Below, piece after piece: positions 39,441 through 48,811 of a stretch of DNA of 64,000 nucleotides. The stretch is taken from positions 62,001 through 126,000 of the forward strand of contig NZ_CADESW010000010.1 of assembly GCF_902830275.1 (NCBI RefSeq). The letters run 5' to 3'. The position numbers and the translations under genes were made by a program. A model generated the notes under the pieces. It did not search any database and was not told where the DNA came from. It saw only the letters and a program-made list of their open reading frames with translations. Position 1 is the stretch's first letter. Each line of letters begins with the position of its first letter. The DNA comes from Burkholderia stagnalis (lineage in GTDB: Bacteria > Pseudomonadota > Gammaproteobacteria > Burkholderiales > Burkholderiaceae).

Positions 39441-40240
39441 ACGGGGTGCTGCAGGATCTCAGCCTCGTCGACGTCGGCATCGCGGCGGCGCTCGTCGCGG
39501 TCAACGGCGCGATCTCGGCCGCGCTGTCGCTCGGGCTCGGCCGCACGCTCGCGCTCGCGGCGGTGCGCACCGTCGTGCAGTTGCTCGCGATCGGCTACGT
39601 GCTCGGCTGGGTGTTCGGCCACGCGCACTGGTACGTCGTGCTGCCGCTCACCGCGCTGATGACGCTGATCGCCGGCTTCGCGGGCGCCGGGCGCGGCAAG
39701 CGCACCTATCGCGGGCAGCGCGCCGACAGCATCGTGTCGATCTGGTTCAGCAGCTGGTTCGTCGCGGCGATCGGCCTGTTCGTCGTGATCCGCATCCATC
39801 CGTGGTACGCGCCGCAGTATGCGATCCCGATCCTCGGCATGATCCTCGGCAACACGCTGACCGGCGTGTCGCTCGGCGTCGAGCGGATGACCGAGGAACT
39901 CACCGCGCGGCGCGACCGCGTCGAGACCGCGCTCGCGCTCGGCGCGACGCGCTGGGAAGCGGCGCAGGACGCGGCGCGCCAGGCCGTGCGCGCCGGCATG
40001 CTGCCGACGCTCAACCAGATGGCCGTGGTCGGCGTCGTCAGCCTGCCGGGCATGATGACCGGCCAGGTGCTGGCCGGCCAGTCGCCGCTGCAGGCGGTGC
40101 GCTACCAGATCGTGATCATGTTCCTGATCGCCGCGGCGTCGGCGCTCGGCACGGTCGGCGCCGTGCTGCTCACCTACCGCAGGCTGTTCTCCGCCGATCA
40201 CCGCTTCCTGGCCGCGCGGCTCGAAGAGCGCGCGCATTGA
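39437..40240 (+). CDS. fetB: FetB-like ABC permease (iron export)
   Basis: A 267-residue permease with seven or so helices and the family segments RTVVQLLAIGYVLGWVF, IPILGMILGNTLTGVSLGVERM and NQMAVVGVVSLPGMMTGQVLAG, typical of YbbM/FetB. It pairs with the preceding ATPase, whose stop codon overlaps this start by four bases. Predicted role: export of excess iron across the inner membrane; shown in E. coli, inferred here. Confidence 0.87.
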   Translation: MNGVLQDLSLVDVGIAAALVAVNGAISAALSLGLGRTLALAAVRTVVQLLAIGYVLGWVFGHAHWYVVLPLTALMTLIAGFAGAGRGKRTYRGQRADSIVSIWFSSWFVAAIGLFVVIRIHPWYAPQYAIPILGMILGNTLTGVSLGVERMTEELTARRDRVETALALGATRWEAAQDAARQAVRAGMLPTLNQMAVVGVVSLPGMMTGQVLAGQSPLQAVRYQIVIMFLIAAASALGTVGAVLLTYRRLFSADHRFLAARLEERAH

Positions 40241-40270
40241 CGCCCGGCGCGGCCGCCCGGCGCGCCGCGG

Positions 40271-40744
40271 TCAACGCGCGGCGCGGCGCTTGCCGATCGC
40301 CTGCCGCAGCGCAGCCGTCACGTTCGCGTCGGGCGCAAGCCCGTCGACCGACGCGACGAGCCGCACCGCGCGTGCCGTCGTCACATACGCCTGCGCGCCG
40401 ACATAGCCGCCGCTGCCGGCCGAGCGCGTCGTCACGACGAGCGCCTGCGGCGCCCGCGCGCCGAGATCGGCCGTGAACACATCGGCAACGGTGCCGTCGC
40501 GCGCATGCAGCACGCCCGTCACGTAGTCGTCCGTATCGAAGCCGGGTGCCGCGTGCGCGGTCGAATACACGCGCACCGCATAGCTGCCGGTCGAGCACGG
40601 TTCGAGCGCGCCGCTCGACACGACGGCCGTCTGCTGCCGCGACGGCAGGTCGACCTTCTTCACGAAGCTGCAATCGTCGGCCGCCTGCGCGTGCGCGGCA
40701 ACGAGCGCTGCGGCGGACAACAACGCGCGCATGCGGTTTTTCAT
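40271..40744 (-). CDS. PliI-like periplasmic lysozyme inhibitor
   Basis: A 157-residue exported protein. The signal peptide (MKNRMRALLSAAALVAAHAQA-A) is followed by a beta-rich domain with SSGALEPCSTGSYAVRVYS and VVTTRSAGSGGYVGAQAYV, which I recognise as the pattern of PliI, inhibitors of invertebrate-type lysozyme. It would protect peptidoglycan in the periplasm. One cysteine pair (in DDCSF and EPCSTG) could form a disulfide. The ATG gives a clean signal peptide; the longer open frame upstream does not. It is convergent with fetB and alone. Confidence 0.72.
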   Translation of the reverse strand: MKNRMRALLSAAALVAAHAQAADDCSFVKKVDLPSRQQTAVVSSGALEPCSTGSYAVRVYSTAHAAPGFDTDDYVTGVLHARDGTVADVFTADLGARAPQALVVTTRSAGSGGYVGAQAYVTTARAVRLVASVDGLAPDANVTAALRQAIGKRRAAR

Positions 40745-40908
40745 CAGGATTCCGTTGGGGACTTGGGAAAGGTGCCGGAAAGGATAGCGTGACGTCGGCA
40801 TGACGTCACGCAAGCGGCTGCACACCGCCGGATGTGGACGAGCAACGGCTGCGACGCCGCCGCCGGCGCACGCCGACGGCCGGCATCATGAGGGCGAGGC
40901 AAGCGCCG

Positions 40909-41463
40909 CTAGCGCTTGATCGACACCGACACCTTCGTGCCGTCGCTCATCGTGACGGTTTTCGAGCCGCCGTTGGACGAGATCGTCAGCCACTTCACCT
41001 GGCTCACCGACACGACGTTCGGGCATTGCAGCGGCTTGCCGCCTGCCGTCACGCTGCGCGTGCCTTTCGGCGCGGCCGCCTGGAAGCTCATCTGCACGTT
41101 CGCCATCCCCTTCGCGTCGATCGACGGCGCGAGCCGGACCTGCGTCTGCCGGACCATCGCGCCGTTCGCGTCGCGCGGCAGGTTGTCGGCGTTCGGACAG
41201 CCGTCCGGCATCGCCACCGCGCCGTCGGGCGGCACCGACTTCCAGTTGAAGTCGTCCGTCTCGCCGGAGCGGATCTTGCGCGTCTCCTGCGCACTGCCGA
41301 AGGTTTTCGAATCGACCTTGACGGTGTATTCGAGCTGCCCCGTGCCGCCGCCCTTCAGGCTGCCCTTGACCGGCGGCGCCGCGTGCACGCTCGCGCTGAC
41401 GCACGCTGCCGCGACGAACACGGCCGACCACGATGCGGCGACCGACAAGCTGCGTTGGCTCAT
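40909..41463 (-). CDS. Secreted protein of unknown function
   Basis: A 184-residue protein with a signal peptide (SVAASWSAVFVAAACVSASVHAAPP). The mature part is beta-rich with two Cys (in DGCPNAD and LQCPNVV), probably disulfide-linked. There is no membrane anchor or lipobox. It resembles uncharacterised Burkholderia secreted proteins; I cannot assign a function. It stands alone between the lysozyme inhibitor gene and an oxidoreductase. Confidence 0.72.
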   Translation of the reverse strand: MSQRSLSVAASWSAVFVAAACVSASVHAAPPVKGSLKGGGTGQLEYTVKVDSKTFGSAQETRKIRSGETDDFNWKSVPPDGAVAMPDGCPNADNLPRDANGAMVRQTQVRLAPSIDAKGMANVQMSFQAAAPKGTRSVTAGGKPLQCPNVVSVSQVKWLTISSNGGSKTVTMSDGTKVSVSIKR

Positions 41464-41620
41464 GCTGACCTCCTTGTCATGCGGCGGCGCTCGCGCGCCC
41501 CGCGCAGTTTTTTCGATGCATGACGCGTTGCCAGTCTACCGCCAAGCGGGCCGCCATGCGCCGCGATCGCATCGGGTGTTACCCCGCTTGCGCTCGACGC
41601 GCGGCGCATGCCGTGCGCGT

Positions 41621-42637
41621 TCAGAAACCGCCCAGCACCAGCTTGCCGATCGCCCGCCCCGCTTCGAGCAGCCGGTGCGCGTGCCGCACGTTGGCCGCGT
41701 TGATCGCGCCGACGTGCTCGCCGAGCGTCGTGCGCAGCACGCCGCCGTCGACGAGCCGCGCGACTTCGGTCAGCAGCTTGTGCTGCTCGATCATGTCCGG
41801 CGTCTCGAACATCGCGCGCGTGAACATGAACTCCCAGTGAAACGCGGCGCTCTTCGCCTTCAGCAGCTCGACGGGCACGGGCTTCTCGTTCTCGACGATC
41901 GTGCAGATGCCGCCCTGCGGCCGGATCACTTCCGCCGCCGCCGGGAAATGGCGGTCGGTGTCGTTGAAGATCAGCACGTAGTCGACCTGCGCATGGCCCG
42001 CGTCGCGCAGCTGCGCCGGCAGATCGCCGAAGTGGTCGACCACCTGGTCGGCGCCGAGCGTGCGCACCCACTGCGCCGATGCCGGCCGCGACGCGGTCGC
42101 GATCACGTGCAGCTTGCCGAGCGTCTTCGCGAGCTGGATCGCGATCGAGCCGACGCCGCCCGCGCCGCCGACGATCAGCACCGACTTGCCGGCATCCGCG
42201 CCCTGCGGCGACACGCGCAGCCGGTCGAACAGCGCTTCCCACGCGGTGAGCGCGGTGAGCGGCAGCGCGGCGGCGGCCGCGAAATCAAGCGTGCGCGGCT
42301 TCAGCGCGACGATGCGCTCGTCGACCGCGTGATACTCGCTGTTCGCGCCCGGCCGCGTGATGCTGCCCGCGTAGAACACCTCGTCGCCGGGCCGGAACAG
42401 CGTGACGTCGGCGCCCACCGCGACGACCGTGCCGGCCGCGTCCCAGCCGAGCACGCGCGGCGCGTCCTCGACCTGCGGCTTCGGCGCGCGCACCTTGGTA
42501 TCGACCGGGTTCACGGAAATCGCCTCGACCTTGACCAGCAGGTCGCGCGGGCCCGGCACGGGCTGCGGCAGCTCGACGTCGAGCAATGCGTGCGGATCGT
42601 CGATCGGCAGGTAACGGGTCAATCCAACGGCTTTCAT
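41621..42637 (-). CDS. Zinc-independent alcohol dehydrogenase-type oxidoreductase
   Basis: A 338-residue medium-chain reductase. The catalytic-zinc cysteine of true alcohol dehydrogenases is absent; the corresponding region reads LGWDAAGTVVAVG. The cofactor fold starts with LIVGGAGGVGSIAIQLAK. This places it in the quinone oxidoreductase/ZADH-like group, using NADPH on quinones or enones. It is divergent from a LysR gene 124 bp away, which probably regulates it. ATG 42637 (MKAVGLTRYLP) is the usual family start. Confidence 0.87.
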   Translation of the reverse strand: MKAVGLTRYLPIDDPHALLDVELPQPVPGPRDLLVKVEAISVNPVDTKVRAPKPQVEDAPRVLGWDAAGTVVAVGADVTLFRPGDEVFYAGSITRPGANSEYHAVDERIVALKPRTLDFAAAAALPLTALTAWEALFDRLRVSPQGADAGKSVLIVGGAGGVGSIAIQLAKTLGKLHVIATASRPASAQWVRTLGADQVVDHFGDLPAQLRDAGHAQVDYVLIFNDTDRHFPAAAEVIRPQGGICTIVENEKPVPVELLKAKSAAFHWEFMFTRAMFETPDMIEQHKLLTEVARLVDGGVLRTTLGEHVGAINAANVRHAHRLLEAGRAIGKLVLGGF

Positions 42638-42761
42638 CGTTCGGCTCCTTGCAGGGTTCGGGCGGGCCGCGGCGGCAGCCCTGGGACACCGCATCGTAGG
42701 CCGCCCGATCTTTCGAGAAAACCGCTATATTTCCTGAAACATTTTCCTGATTTTCCGAAGA

Positions 42762-43724
42762 ATGCCTTCCGTCCCCGTCGCTCCGGTTCCCGGCCCCGAC
42801 AAACCGCTCGACCTGCTCGACGTCGGCCTGTTCGTGCGCGCCGCGCTGCTGGCCAACGTGACGGCCGCCGGCCGCGAATTCGGCGTGTCCGCGGCGGTCG
42901 CAAGCGCCCGCATCGCGCAGCTCGAGCGCCAGCTCGGCGCGCGCCTGCTGCACCGCACCACGCGCCGCATCAGCCTCACGCAGGACGGCGAGATCTTCAT
43001 GGCGCGCGCCGAGGCGCTGCTGACGGCCGCCGACGCCGCGCGCGCGTCGGTCGGCCATGGCCGCACCGAGCCGTACGGACGGCTCAAGGTGTCGATGTCG
43101 TCGTCGTTCGGCCGCCAGCACGTCGCGCCGGTGATTCCGGCCTTCCTGCGCCGCTATCCGTCGGTGTCGCTCGACCTGCGGCTGTCGGACGAAATCGTCG
43201 ATCTGGTCGACGAGGGCTTCGACGTCGCGATCCGTCTCGGCGCGCTGAAGGATTCGACGCTGGTCGCGCGCAAGCTCGCCGCGAACCGCCGCGTCGTGTG
43301 CTGCTCGCCCGCCTATCTCGCCGAACATGGCGCGCCGCGCCATCCGGCGGACCTCTCTCGGCACGAATGCGTGATCCTCGGCGACCAGCGCGACTGGTCG
43401 TTCGTGACGCCGCAGGGGCCGCTGACCGTGCGCGTCGGCGGCCGCCTCGTCGCGAGCAACGGCGAGGCGATCCGCGAGGCGCTCGTCGACGGCTTCGGAA
43501 TCGCGATCAAGTCGACCTGGGATGTCGCGCCCCATCTGGCGAGCGGCGCGCTCGTCAGCGTGCTCGACGATTACCCGCTCGCCGACGAAGTCGCGATCTG
43601 GGCCGTCTATCCGAGCCGCGCGCATGTGCCGCTGAAGACGCTCGCGTTCATCGCGTTCCTCGCCGAGCATTTCGGCGACCCGCCGTATTGGGACCAGCGC
43701 GGGGATCAGCGCGGCGCGGCATAG
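42762..43724 (+). CDS. LysR-family regulator of the divergent oxidoreductase gene
   Basis: A 320-residue LysR-type regulator. The HTH lies at about residues 18-75 (NVTAAGREFGVSAAVASARIAQLERQLGARLLHRTTR), with an extended N-terminus of about 12 residues. The effector domain contains RYPSVSLDLRLSDEIVDLVDEGFDVAIRLG, which suggests the CrgA-like subgroup that often controls neighbouring oxidoreductases. It is divergent from the alcohol dehydrogenase-like gene. Inducer unknown. Confidence 0.88.
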   Translation: MPSVPVAPVPGPDKPLDLLDVGLFVRAALLANVTAAGREFGVSAAVASARIAQLERQLGARLLHRTTRRISLTQDGEIFMARAEALLTAADAARASVGHGRTEPYGRLKVSMSSSFGRQHVAPVIPAFLRRYPSVSLDLRLSDEIVDLVDEGFDVAIRLGALKDSTLVARKLAANRRVVCCSPAYLAEHGAPRHPADLSRHECVILGDQRDWSFVTPQGPLTVRVGGRLVASNGEAIREALVDGFGIAIKSTWDVAPHLASGALVSVLDDYPLADEVAIWAVYPSRAHVPLKTLAFIAFLAEHFGDPPYWDQRGDQRGAA

Positions 43725-43849
43725 CACGCGGGCCGGCGTCGCCCGGCGGATGCCGATCCGGTCTCCGCCGGATACCAACCGGCTACAATGTCGCGTTCGC
43801 GCCGCTGCCGGCCGCCCACGCATTCCGTTTGCATTCCAACCAATCCGCC

Positions 43850-44695
43850 ATGACCCAGAATCTCGTCATCCAGAGCCTCGCGCCGCTGTCGGACGCGCAT
43901 TACAAACCGCTGCTCGCACTCGCGCGCGGCGCCCGCGTCGTGCCGATCGATGCGCACGCGCTGCGCATCGAGGATGCCAACCCGGCGCAGCGGCCCGACA
44001 TCGACGCGTACTGCGGCACGCATGCGCTCGACTTCGCGTTCGTCGACGCGGGCCGCACGCTCGGCGATTTCGGGCTCGTCGTGATGGACATGGATTCGAC
44101 GCTGATCACGATCGAGTGCATCGACGAGATCGCCGATTTCTGCGGGCTGAAGGCCGAAGTCGCGGCGATCACCGAGGCGTCGATGCGCGGCGAGATTCGC
44201 GATTTCAACGAAAGCCTGACGCGCCGCGTCGCGCTGCTCGCCGGCCTCGACGCGCAGGCGCTCGAACGCGTGTACGAGGAACGGCTGCGGCTGTCGCCGG
44301 GCGCGGAATCGATGCTCGCCGGCGCGAAGGCGGCCGGCCTGAAGACGCTGCTCGTGTCGGGCGGCTTCACGTTCTTCACCGAGCGCCTGAAGGCGCGCCT
44401 CGGCCTCGATTTCGCGCACGCGAACACGCTCGAGATCGTCGACGGCAAGCTGACCGGGAAAGTGCTCGGCGAGATCGTCAACGCCGACGTGAAGGCGCGC
44501 CTGCTGCGCGATACGTGCGCGGCGCTCGGCATCGCGCCGAGCCGCGCGATCGCGATGGGCGACGGCTCCAACGACCTGAAGATGATGGCGGAGGCCGGCC
44601 TGTCGGTGGCGTTCCACGCGAAGCCGGTGGTGCGCGAAGCCGCGACGGTCGCGTTCGATCACGTCGGCCTCGACGGCCTGCTGCGCCTGTTCTGA
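43850..44695 (+). CDS. serB: Phosphoserine phosphatase SerB
   Basis: A 281-residue HAD-superfamily enzyme that makes L-serine from O-phosphoserine, the last step of serine synthesis. The nucleophile motif is MDMDSTLI (Asp80 first, Asp82 as acid/base); motif II is SGGFTFF and motif IV GDGSNDLKMM. The N-terminal 70 residues form the ACT-like regulatory domain. A -10 like TACAAT (43784-43789) lies 61 bp before the ATG. A terminator hairpin follows the gene. Confidence 0.92.
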   Translation: MTQNLVIQSLAPLSDAHYKPLLALARGARVVPIDAHALRIEDANPAQRPDIDAYCGTHALDFAFVDAGRTLGDFGLVVMDMDSTLITIECIDEIADFCGLKAEVAAITEASMRGEIRDFNESLTRRVALLAGLDAQALERVYEERLRLSPGAESMLAGAKAAGLKTLLVSGGFTFFTERLKARLGLDFAHANTLEIVDGKLTGKVLGEIVNADVKARLLRDTCAALGIAPSRAIAMGDGSNDLKMMAEAGLSVAFHAKPVVREAATVAFDHVGLDGLLRLF

Positions 44696-44701
44696 AACGA
44701 C

Positions 44702-44735
44702 AACGCCTGCGCGCCCCAAGGTCGCGCAGGCGTTT
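44702..44735. terminator. Terminator between convergent serB and metC
   Basis: A perfect 12-bp stem (AACGCCTGCGCG / CGCGCAGGCGTT, loop of 9) ends in TTT on the plus strand and lies seven bases after the serB stop. It may work in both directions, though the T runs are short. Confidence 0.7.
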
Positions 44736-44764
44736 CGCAGGCGTATTGCTTGCCCGGGCGCCGC

Positions 44765-45946
44765 TCAGCCGAGCGTTGCGTGCAGCGCGCGCTCGATGTC
44801 CGCGCGCAGGTCGGCTTCATCCTCGAGGCCGACGTAGAACCGCACCAGCGTGCCGCGATGCGGCCATTCCGGGCGCATCGACGCAACGTCGTACGGCATT
44901 GCGAGACTGCACGCGCCGCCCCAGCTCCAGCCGATTGCAAACAATTCCAGCGCCTCGACGAAGCGGTCGACCTGCTCCGCGCTGTAGCGTTCGTCGAAGA
45001 TCACCGAGAACAGGCCGCCCGCCCCCGTGAAATCGCGCACGAACGACGCGTGGCCCGGGCAATCGGGCAGTTGCGGATGCAGCACGGCCGCGATTTCCGG
45101 CCGCGCCTTCAGCCAGTGCGCGAGCGCGAGCGCGCTCCTGCTGTGCACGTCGAAACGCGCCTGCATGCTCGGCAGGCTGCGCAGCACCAGCGAGCAGTCG
45201 TCGACCGACACGCCGATCCCGCAGCGCATCCGCGCGAGCTTCAGGTGCGCATGCAGAGCCGGATCGGCCGTGATCGTCGCGCCCATCAGCAGGTCGCTGC
45301 CCCCCGACTGATACTTCGTGAGCGCCTGCACCGAGATGTCGACGCCATGCTCGAACGGCTTGAACGCGAGCCCGGCCGAATAGGTGTTGTCGATCGCGGT
45401 GACGACGCCGCGCTGCTTCGCGACCGCCGTGATCGCCTGCACGTCGGGCACTTCCATCGTCACCGAGCCGGGCGCCTCGATCCAGATCAGGCGCGTGTTC
45501 GGCTGGATCAGGTCGGCGATGCCGGCGCCGACGAGCGGATCGTAGAAGCGCGCGGTGATGCCGAAATCCTTCGCGAGCCAGTTGCCGAAATCGGCGTTCG
45601 GGCCGTAGACGTTGTGCGGGATCAGCACGTCGTCGCCCGCCTTCACGAAGCCGAAGTAGACGTTCATGATCGACGCGAGGCCCGACGGCTGCAGCAGCGC
45701 GTGCGCGCCGCCCTCGATCTCGGCAAGCCGCTGCGCAAGCGCGAGCGACGTCGGCGTCGCATGCAGCCCGTAGCGCCACTGGCCGTCCTGACGCCAGTCG
45801 ATACTGCGCATCGTCGCGAGATCGGGAAACACGACCGTCGAGGCGCGCGAGACCGGCGGCACGAACGAGCGGAAGCCTTCCGGAATGACGTCGTCGGGTT
45901 GAACGATGCGGGTTTGCAGGCCGCGCTTGTGAGTGGATGCAGTCAT
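44765..45946 (-). CDS. metC: Cystathionine beta-lyase
   Basis: A 393-residue PLP-dependent Cys/Met metabolism enzyme. The Schiff-base lysine is in SVQALTKYQSGGSDLLMGA; the PLP-phosphate region is PSGLASIMNVYFGF; QWRYGLHATPTSLALAQRLAEIEGG is the usual N-terminal motif. It cleaves cystathionine to homocysteine, pyruvate and ammonia for methionine synthesis. Related family members (cystathionine gamma-synthase/lyase) are possible, but WSWGGACSLAMP near the C-terminus favours MetC. It has its own start region and is not in an operon. Confidence 0.88.
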   Translation of the reverse strand: MTASTHKRGLQTRIVQPDDVIPEGFRSFVPPVSRASTVVFPDLATMRSIDWRQDGQWRYGLHATPTSLALAQRLAEIEGGAHALLQPSGLASIMNVYFGFVKAGDDVLIPHNVYGPNADFGNWLAKDFGITARFYDPLVGAGIADLIQPNTRLIWIEAPGSVTMEVPDVQAITAVAKQRGVVTAIDNTYSAGLAFKPFEHGVDISVQALTKYQSGGSDLLMGATITADPALHAHLKLARMRCGIGVSVDDCSLVLRSLPSMQARFDVHSRSALALAHWLKARPEIAAVLHPQLPDCPGHASFVRDFTGAGGLFSVIFDERYSAEQVDRFVEALELFAIGWSWGGACSLAMPYDVASMRPEWPHRGTLVRFYVGLEDEADLRADIERALHATLG

Positions 45947-46062
45947 GACAAAAGGCAGGAAAAACAGCTGAACGGTTGCAGGATGAAGCGCCTAGCTTAG
46001 CCAAAACCGGCACGCTTGGCACGGTACAATGCGCGCCGCGCGCACCGAGCCAGCGCGGCCGC

Positions 46063-46608
46063 TCAGTCGCCGGCGCGCAGGTTGACGACGCCGCCCACCG
46101 TCTCGATTTCCTGAACGCGGCCGTCGCGCACCTGCAGCGCGGTGCGCGCGCCGCGAGCGGGCCGCAGCACGATCGGCTGCGGATCCGATTCGTCCGAGTT
46201 CATCCGGTCGGCCTTGAGGCCGCCCGACGCGTCGAAGCGGCCGATCCACACGCCCGTGATGTTGGTGCCGTCGTTCGATTCCTCGACCTCGAGCGTGTCG
46301 CCGTCGCGGTCGCCGGCCAGCAGGATCACCTCGCCGGTGTCCGCGAACTGGTACTCGCCGTGCATACCCGCTTCGTCCTCCTTCGGACCGAGATGCACGA
46401 CGATCGGCCGGCCGCCGAGCGTGCCTTCATAGCGCGGCAGGCGGGCGAATTCGGGGTTCGGCCTGAGCGGCCGCGCGGGCGCGCTGTCGTCCTGCTGCGC
46501 GTCCGGCGCGACGACCTGCGCCGCATACGCGCCTTGCGTCGCCGCCCCCGCCGCCAGCGCCCATGCAACGACCAACGCCCGTTGCCATCCAGAATATCGA
46601 CCCACCAA
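46063..46608 (-). CDS. Exported protein of unknown function
   Basis: A 181-residue protein with a signal peptide (ALVVAWALAAGAATQGAYAAQV). The mature part holds RYEGTLGGRPIVVHLGPKEDEAGMHGEYQFADTGEVILLAGDRDGDTLEVEESNDG, a short beta-rich domain seen in uncharacterised Burkholderia envelope proteins. No catalytic motif is visible. It starts 15 bp after the thiolase stop codon on the same strand, so it may be co-transcribed with the thiolase, though the functions look unrelated. Confidence 0.72.
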   Translation of the reverse strand: MVGRYSGWQRALVVAWALAAGAATQGAYAAQVVAPDAQQDDSAPARPLRPNPEFARLPRYEGTLGGRPIVVHLGPKEDEAGMHGEYQFADTGEVILLAGDRDGDTLEVEESNDGTNITGVWIGRFDASGGLKADRMNSDESDPQPIVLRPARGARTALQVRDGRVQEIETVGGVVNLRAGD

Positions 46609-46623
46609 CGTGTACTCCCTGTT

Positions 46624-47814
46624 TCAGATTCGCTCGAAAATCGCGGCGATGCCCTGCCCGCCGCCGATGCACATCGTCACGAGCGCGTAACGGCCGCCGA
46701 TGCGCTGCAGCTCGTACAGCGCCTTGACCGTGATCAGCGCGCCCGTCGCGCCGATCGGGTGGCCGAGCGAAATGCCCGACCCGTTCGGATTCACCTTCGC
46801 CGGGTCGAGACCCAGCTCCTTCGTCACCGCGCAGGCCTGCGCGGCGAATGCCTCGTTCGCCTCGATCACGTCGAGATCGGCCACCGTCAGCCCCGCGCGC
46901 TCGAGCGCCTTGCGCGTGGCCGGCACCGGGCCGATCCCCATGTAGGCCGGATCGACGCCCGCGTGCGCATACGCGACGAGGCGCGCGAGCGGCTTCGCGC
47001 CGCGCTGCTCGGCCGTGCGGCGCTCCATCAGCAGCACCGCCGCCGCCGCGTCGTTGATGCCCGACGCGTTGCCGGCCGTCACCGTGCCGTTTTCCTTGAC
47101 GAACACCGGGCGCAGCTTCGTGAAATCGTCGGCGCTCGCGTCGTCGCGCACGTGCTCGTCGCGAGCGAACAGCACCGGCGTGCCCTTCTTCGAGCCGATC
47201 AGCTCGACCGGCAGGATCTGATCCTTGAAGTAGCCGGCCTGCGCCGCATGCGACGCGCGGCGATGCGATTCGAGCGCCAGCGCGTCCTGCGCGTCGCGCG
47301 AGATGCCGTACTTCGCCGCGACGTTCTCGGCCGTCACGCCCATGTGGATCGACTGGAACGGATCGTTCAGCGCGCCGACCATCATGTCGACCGCCCGCAT
47401 GTCGCCCATCCGCTGGCCGAACCGCGCGGCCGGCATCGAGTACGGCGCGCGGCTCATGTTTTCCGCGCCGCCGGCGATCGCGACGTCCGCGTCGCCGAGC
47501 AGCACGCCCTGCGCGGCCGACACGATCGCCTGCAGGCCCGACCCGCACAGCCGGTTGACGGTGAGCGCGGGCGCATGCTGCGCGACGCCGCCGTCGATCG
47601 CCGCGACGCGCGCAAGGTACATGTCCTTCGGCTCGGTGTGCACGACGTTGCCGAACACCACGTGGCCGACCTCGTCGCCCGATACCTGCGCGCGCTGCAA
47701 CACTTCCCGCACGACCTTCGCGCCGAGCTCGGTCGGCGGAAAGTCCTTCAGGCTGCCGCCGAAATCGCCGATCGCGGTCCGCACCCCGCTCACCACCACC
47801 ACTTCGCGCTGCAT
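46624..47814 (-). CDS. Acetyl-CoA acetyltransferase (thiolase)
   Basis: A 396-residue thiolase. The acyl-accepting Cys90 is in NRLCGSGLQAIV, the catalytic His in GHPIGATGAL and the C-terminal catalytic Cys in CIGGGQG. It condenses two acyl-CoA molecules or splits 3-oxoacyl-CoA; similarity is to BktB/PhaA-type beta-ketothiolases used for polyhydroxyalkanoate or degradation pathways. No other PHA gene is nearby, so the pathway is open. Start ATG (MQREVVVVSGVRTAIG) is the family standard. Confidence 0.9.
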   Translation of the reverse strand: MQREVVVVSGVRTAIGDFGGSLKDFPPTELGAKVVREVLQRAQVSGDEVGHVVFGNVVHTEPKDMYLARVAAIDGGVAQHAPALTVNRLCGSGLQAIVSAAQGVLLGDADVAIAGGAENMSRAPYSMPAARFGQRMGDMRAVDMMVGALNDPFQSIHMGVTAENVAAKYGISRDAQDALALESHRRASHAAQAGYFKDQILPVELIGSKKGTPVLFARDEHVRDDASADDFTKLRPVFVKENGTVTAGNASGINDAAAAVLLMERRTAEQRGAKPLARLVAYAHAGVDPAYMGIGPVPATRKALERAGLTVADLDVIEANEAFAAQACAVTKELGLDPAKVNPNGSGISLGHPIGATGALITVKALYELQRIGGRYALVTMCIGGGQGIAAIFERI

Positions 47815-47881
47815 GTTGCCTCCTCATCCTCGTTCGGAATGGACACATGGTGTGGCCTGGCCGACGTGCGGCATCCGCGGG

Positions 47882-48808
47882 TCAGCCCTGCATGAATCGC
47901 TCCACGGCATCGCGGTGCGGGATCGGCGCGACCGCGCCGTAGCCCGCCGTCGACAGCGCCGCCGCCGCGTTCGCGTAGCGCGCCGCCGCGAACGGATCGT
48001 CGCCGGCGACGATCCGCGCGACGAACGCGCCGCCGAAGCAGTCGCCCGCGCCCGTCGCATCGATCGCCTCGACCACGAAACCCGGCACCACGCGCCGCTC
48101 GTGCGGCGTCGCGACGTACGCGCCTTCCTTGCCGAGCTTCAGCGCGACGACCTGCGGGCCGAGCTCGAGCATCGCGTCGACGATCGCATCGCGATCATCC
48201 GCGCCCGTGAGCGCGGTGACGTCGTCCCAGCTCGGCAGGCAGATGTCCGTCTGGCGCAGCGCTTCGCGCATCACCGCGCGGGCGCGCGGCAGCGGCCACA
48301 GCTTCAGGCGCAGGTTCGTATCGAAGCTGACCTTCGCGCCGTGCTGGCGCGCGTGCTCGATCGCCGCGAACGCGGCGTCGCACGCGGCCGTGCCGATCGC
48401 GAGGCTGATGCCCGACAGGTGCACCGCCTTCGCGGCGGCCAGCGCGTCGAGCGGCAGGTCGCCGGGCGCGTAGCGGCTCGCCGCCGACCCCGCGCGCAGG
48501 TAGTCGAACTGGTGGCCGCTCGGGCCGTGCGTGACGAAGTAGACGCCGGTCGGCGCCGAACGGTCGACGCGCACATACGTCGTGTCGACGCCTTCGGTGC
48601 GCCACAGGCCGTTCAGCAGCCGGCCGAAATGATCGTCGCCGACCGCCGACACGAAGCCGGCCGACGCGCCCTGGCGCGCGGCCGCGATGCAGAAGTTCGA
48701 CGTGTCGCCGCCGAAGCCCTGCAGGAATTCGGGGCGCGCCGGCAGGGACTGGTTGAATTCGATCATCGCCTCGCCGAGCGCGAGGATGTCGGGAAACGGC
48801 GCGGCCAT
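47882..48808 (-). CDS. kdgK: PfkB-family sugar kinase, probable 2-dehydro-3-deoxygluconokinase
   Basis: A 308-residue ribokinase-fold kinase. GFGGDTSNFCIAAARQGASAGFVSAVGDDHFGR is PfkB signature 1 and DATGAGDCFGGAF signature 2, with the catalytic Asp in GAGD. The N-terminal LALGEAMIEFNQ and the overall pattern fit KdgK, which phosphorylates KDG in the Entner-Doudoroff side branch. Other PfkB sugars cannot be excluded. It begins three bases after the rimO stop codon, so the two may share a transcript. Confidence 0.8.
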   Translation of the reverse strand: MAAPFPDILALGEAMIEFNQSLPARPEFLQGFGGDTSNFCIAAARQGASAGFVSAVGDDHFGRLLNGLWRTEGVDTTYVRVDRSAPTGVYFVTHGPSGHQFDYLRAGSAASRYAPGDLPLDALAAAKAVHLSGISLAIGTAACDAAFAAIEHARQHGAKVSFDTNLRLKLWPLPRARAVMREALRQTDICLPSWDDVTALTGADDRDAIVDAMLELGPQVVALKLGKEGAYVATPHERRVVPGFVVEAIDATGAGDCFGGAFVARIVAGDDPFAAARYANAAAALSTAGYGAVAPIPHRDAVERFMQG

Positions 48809-48811
48809 CGC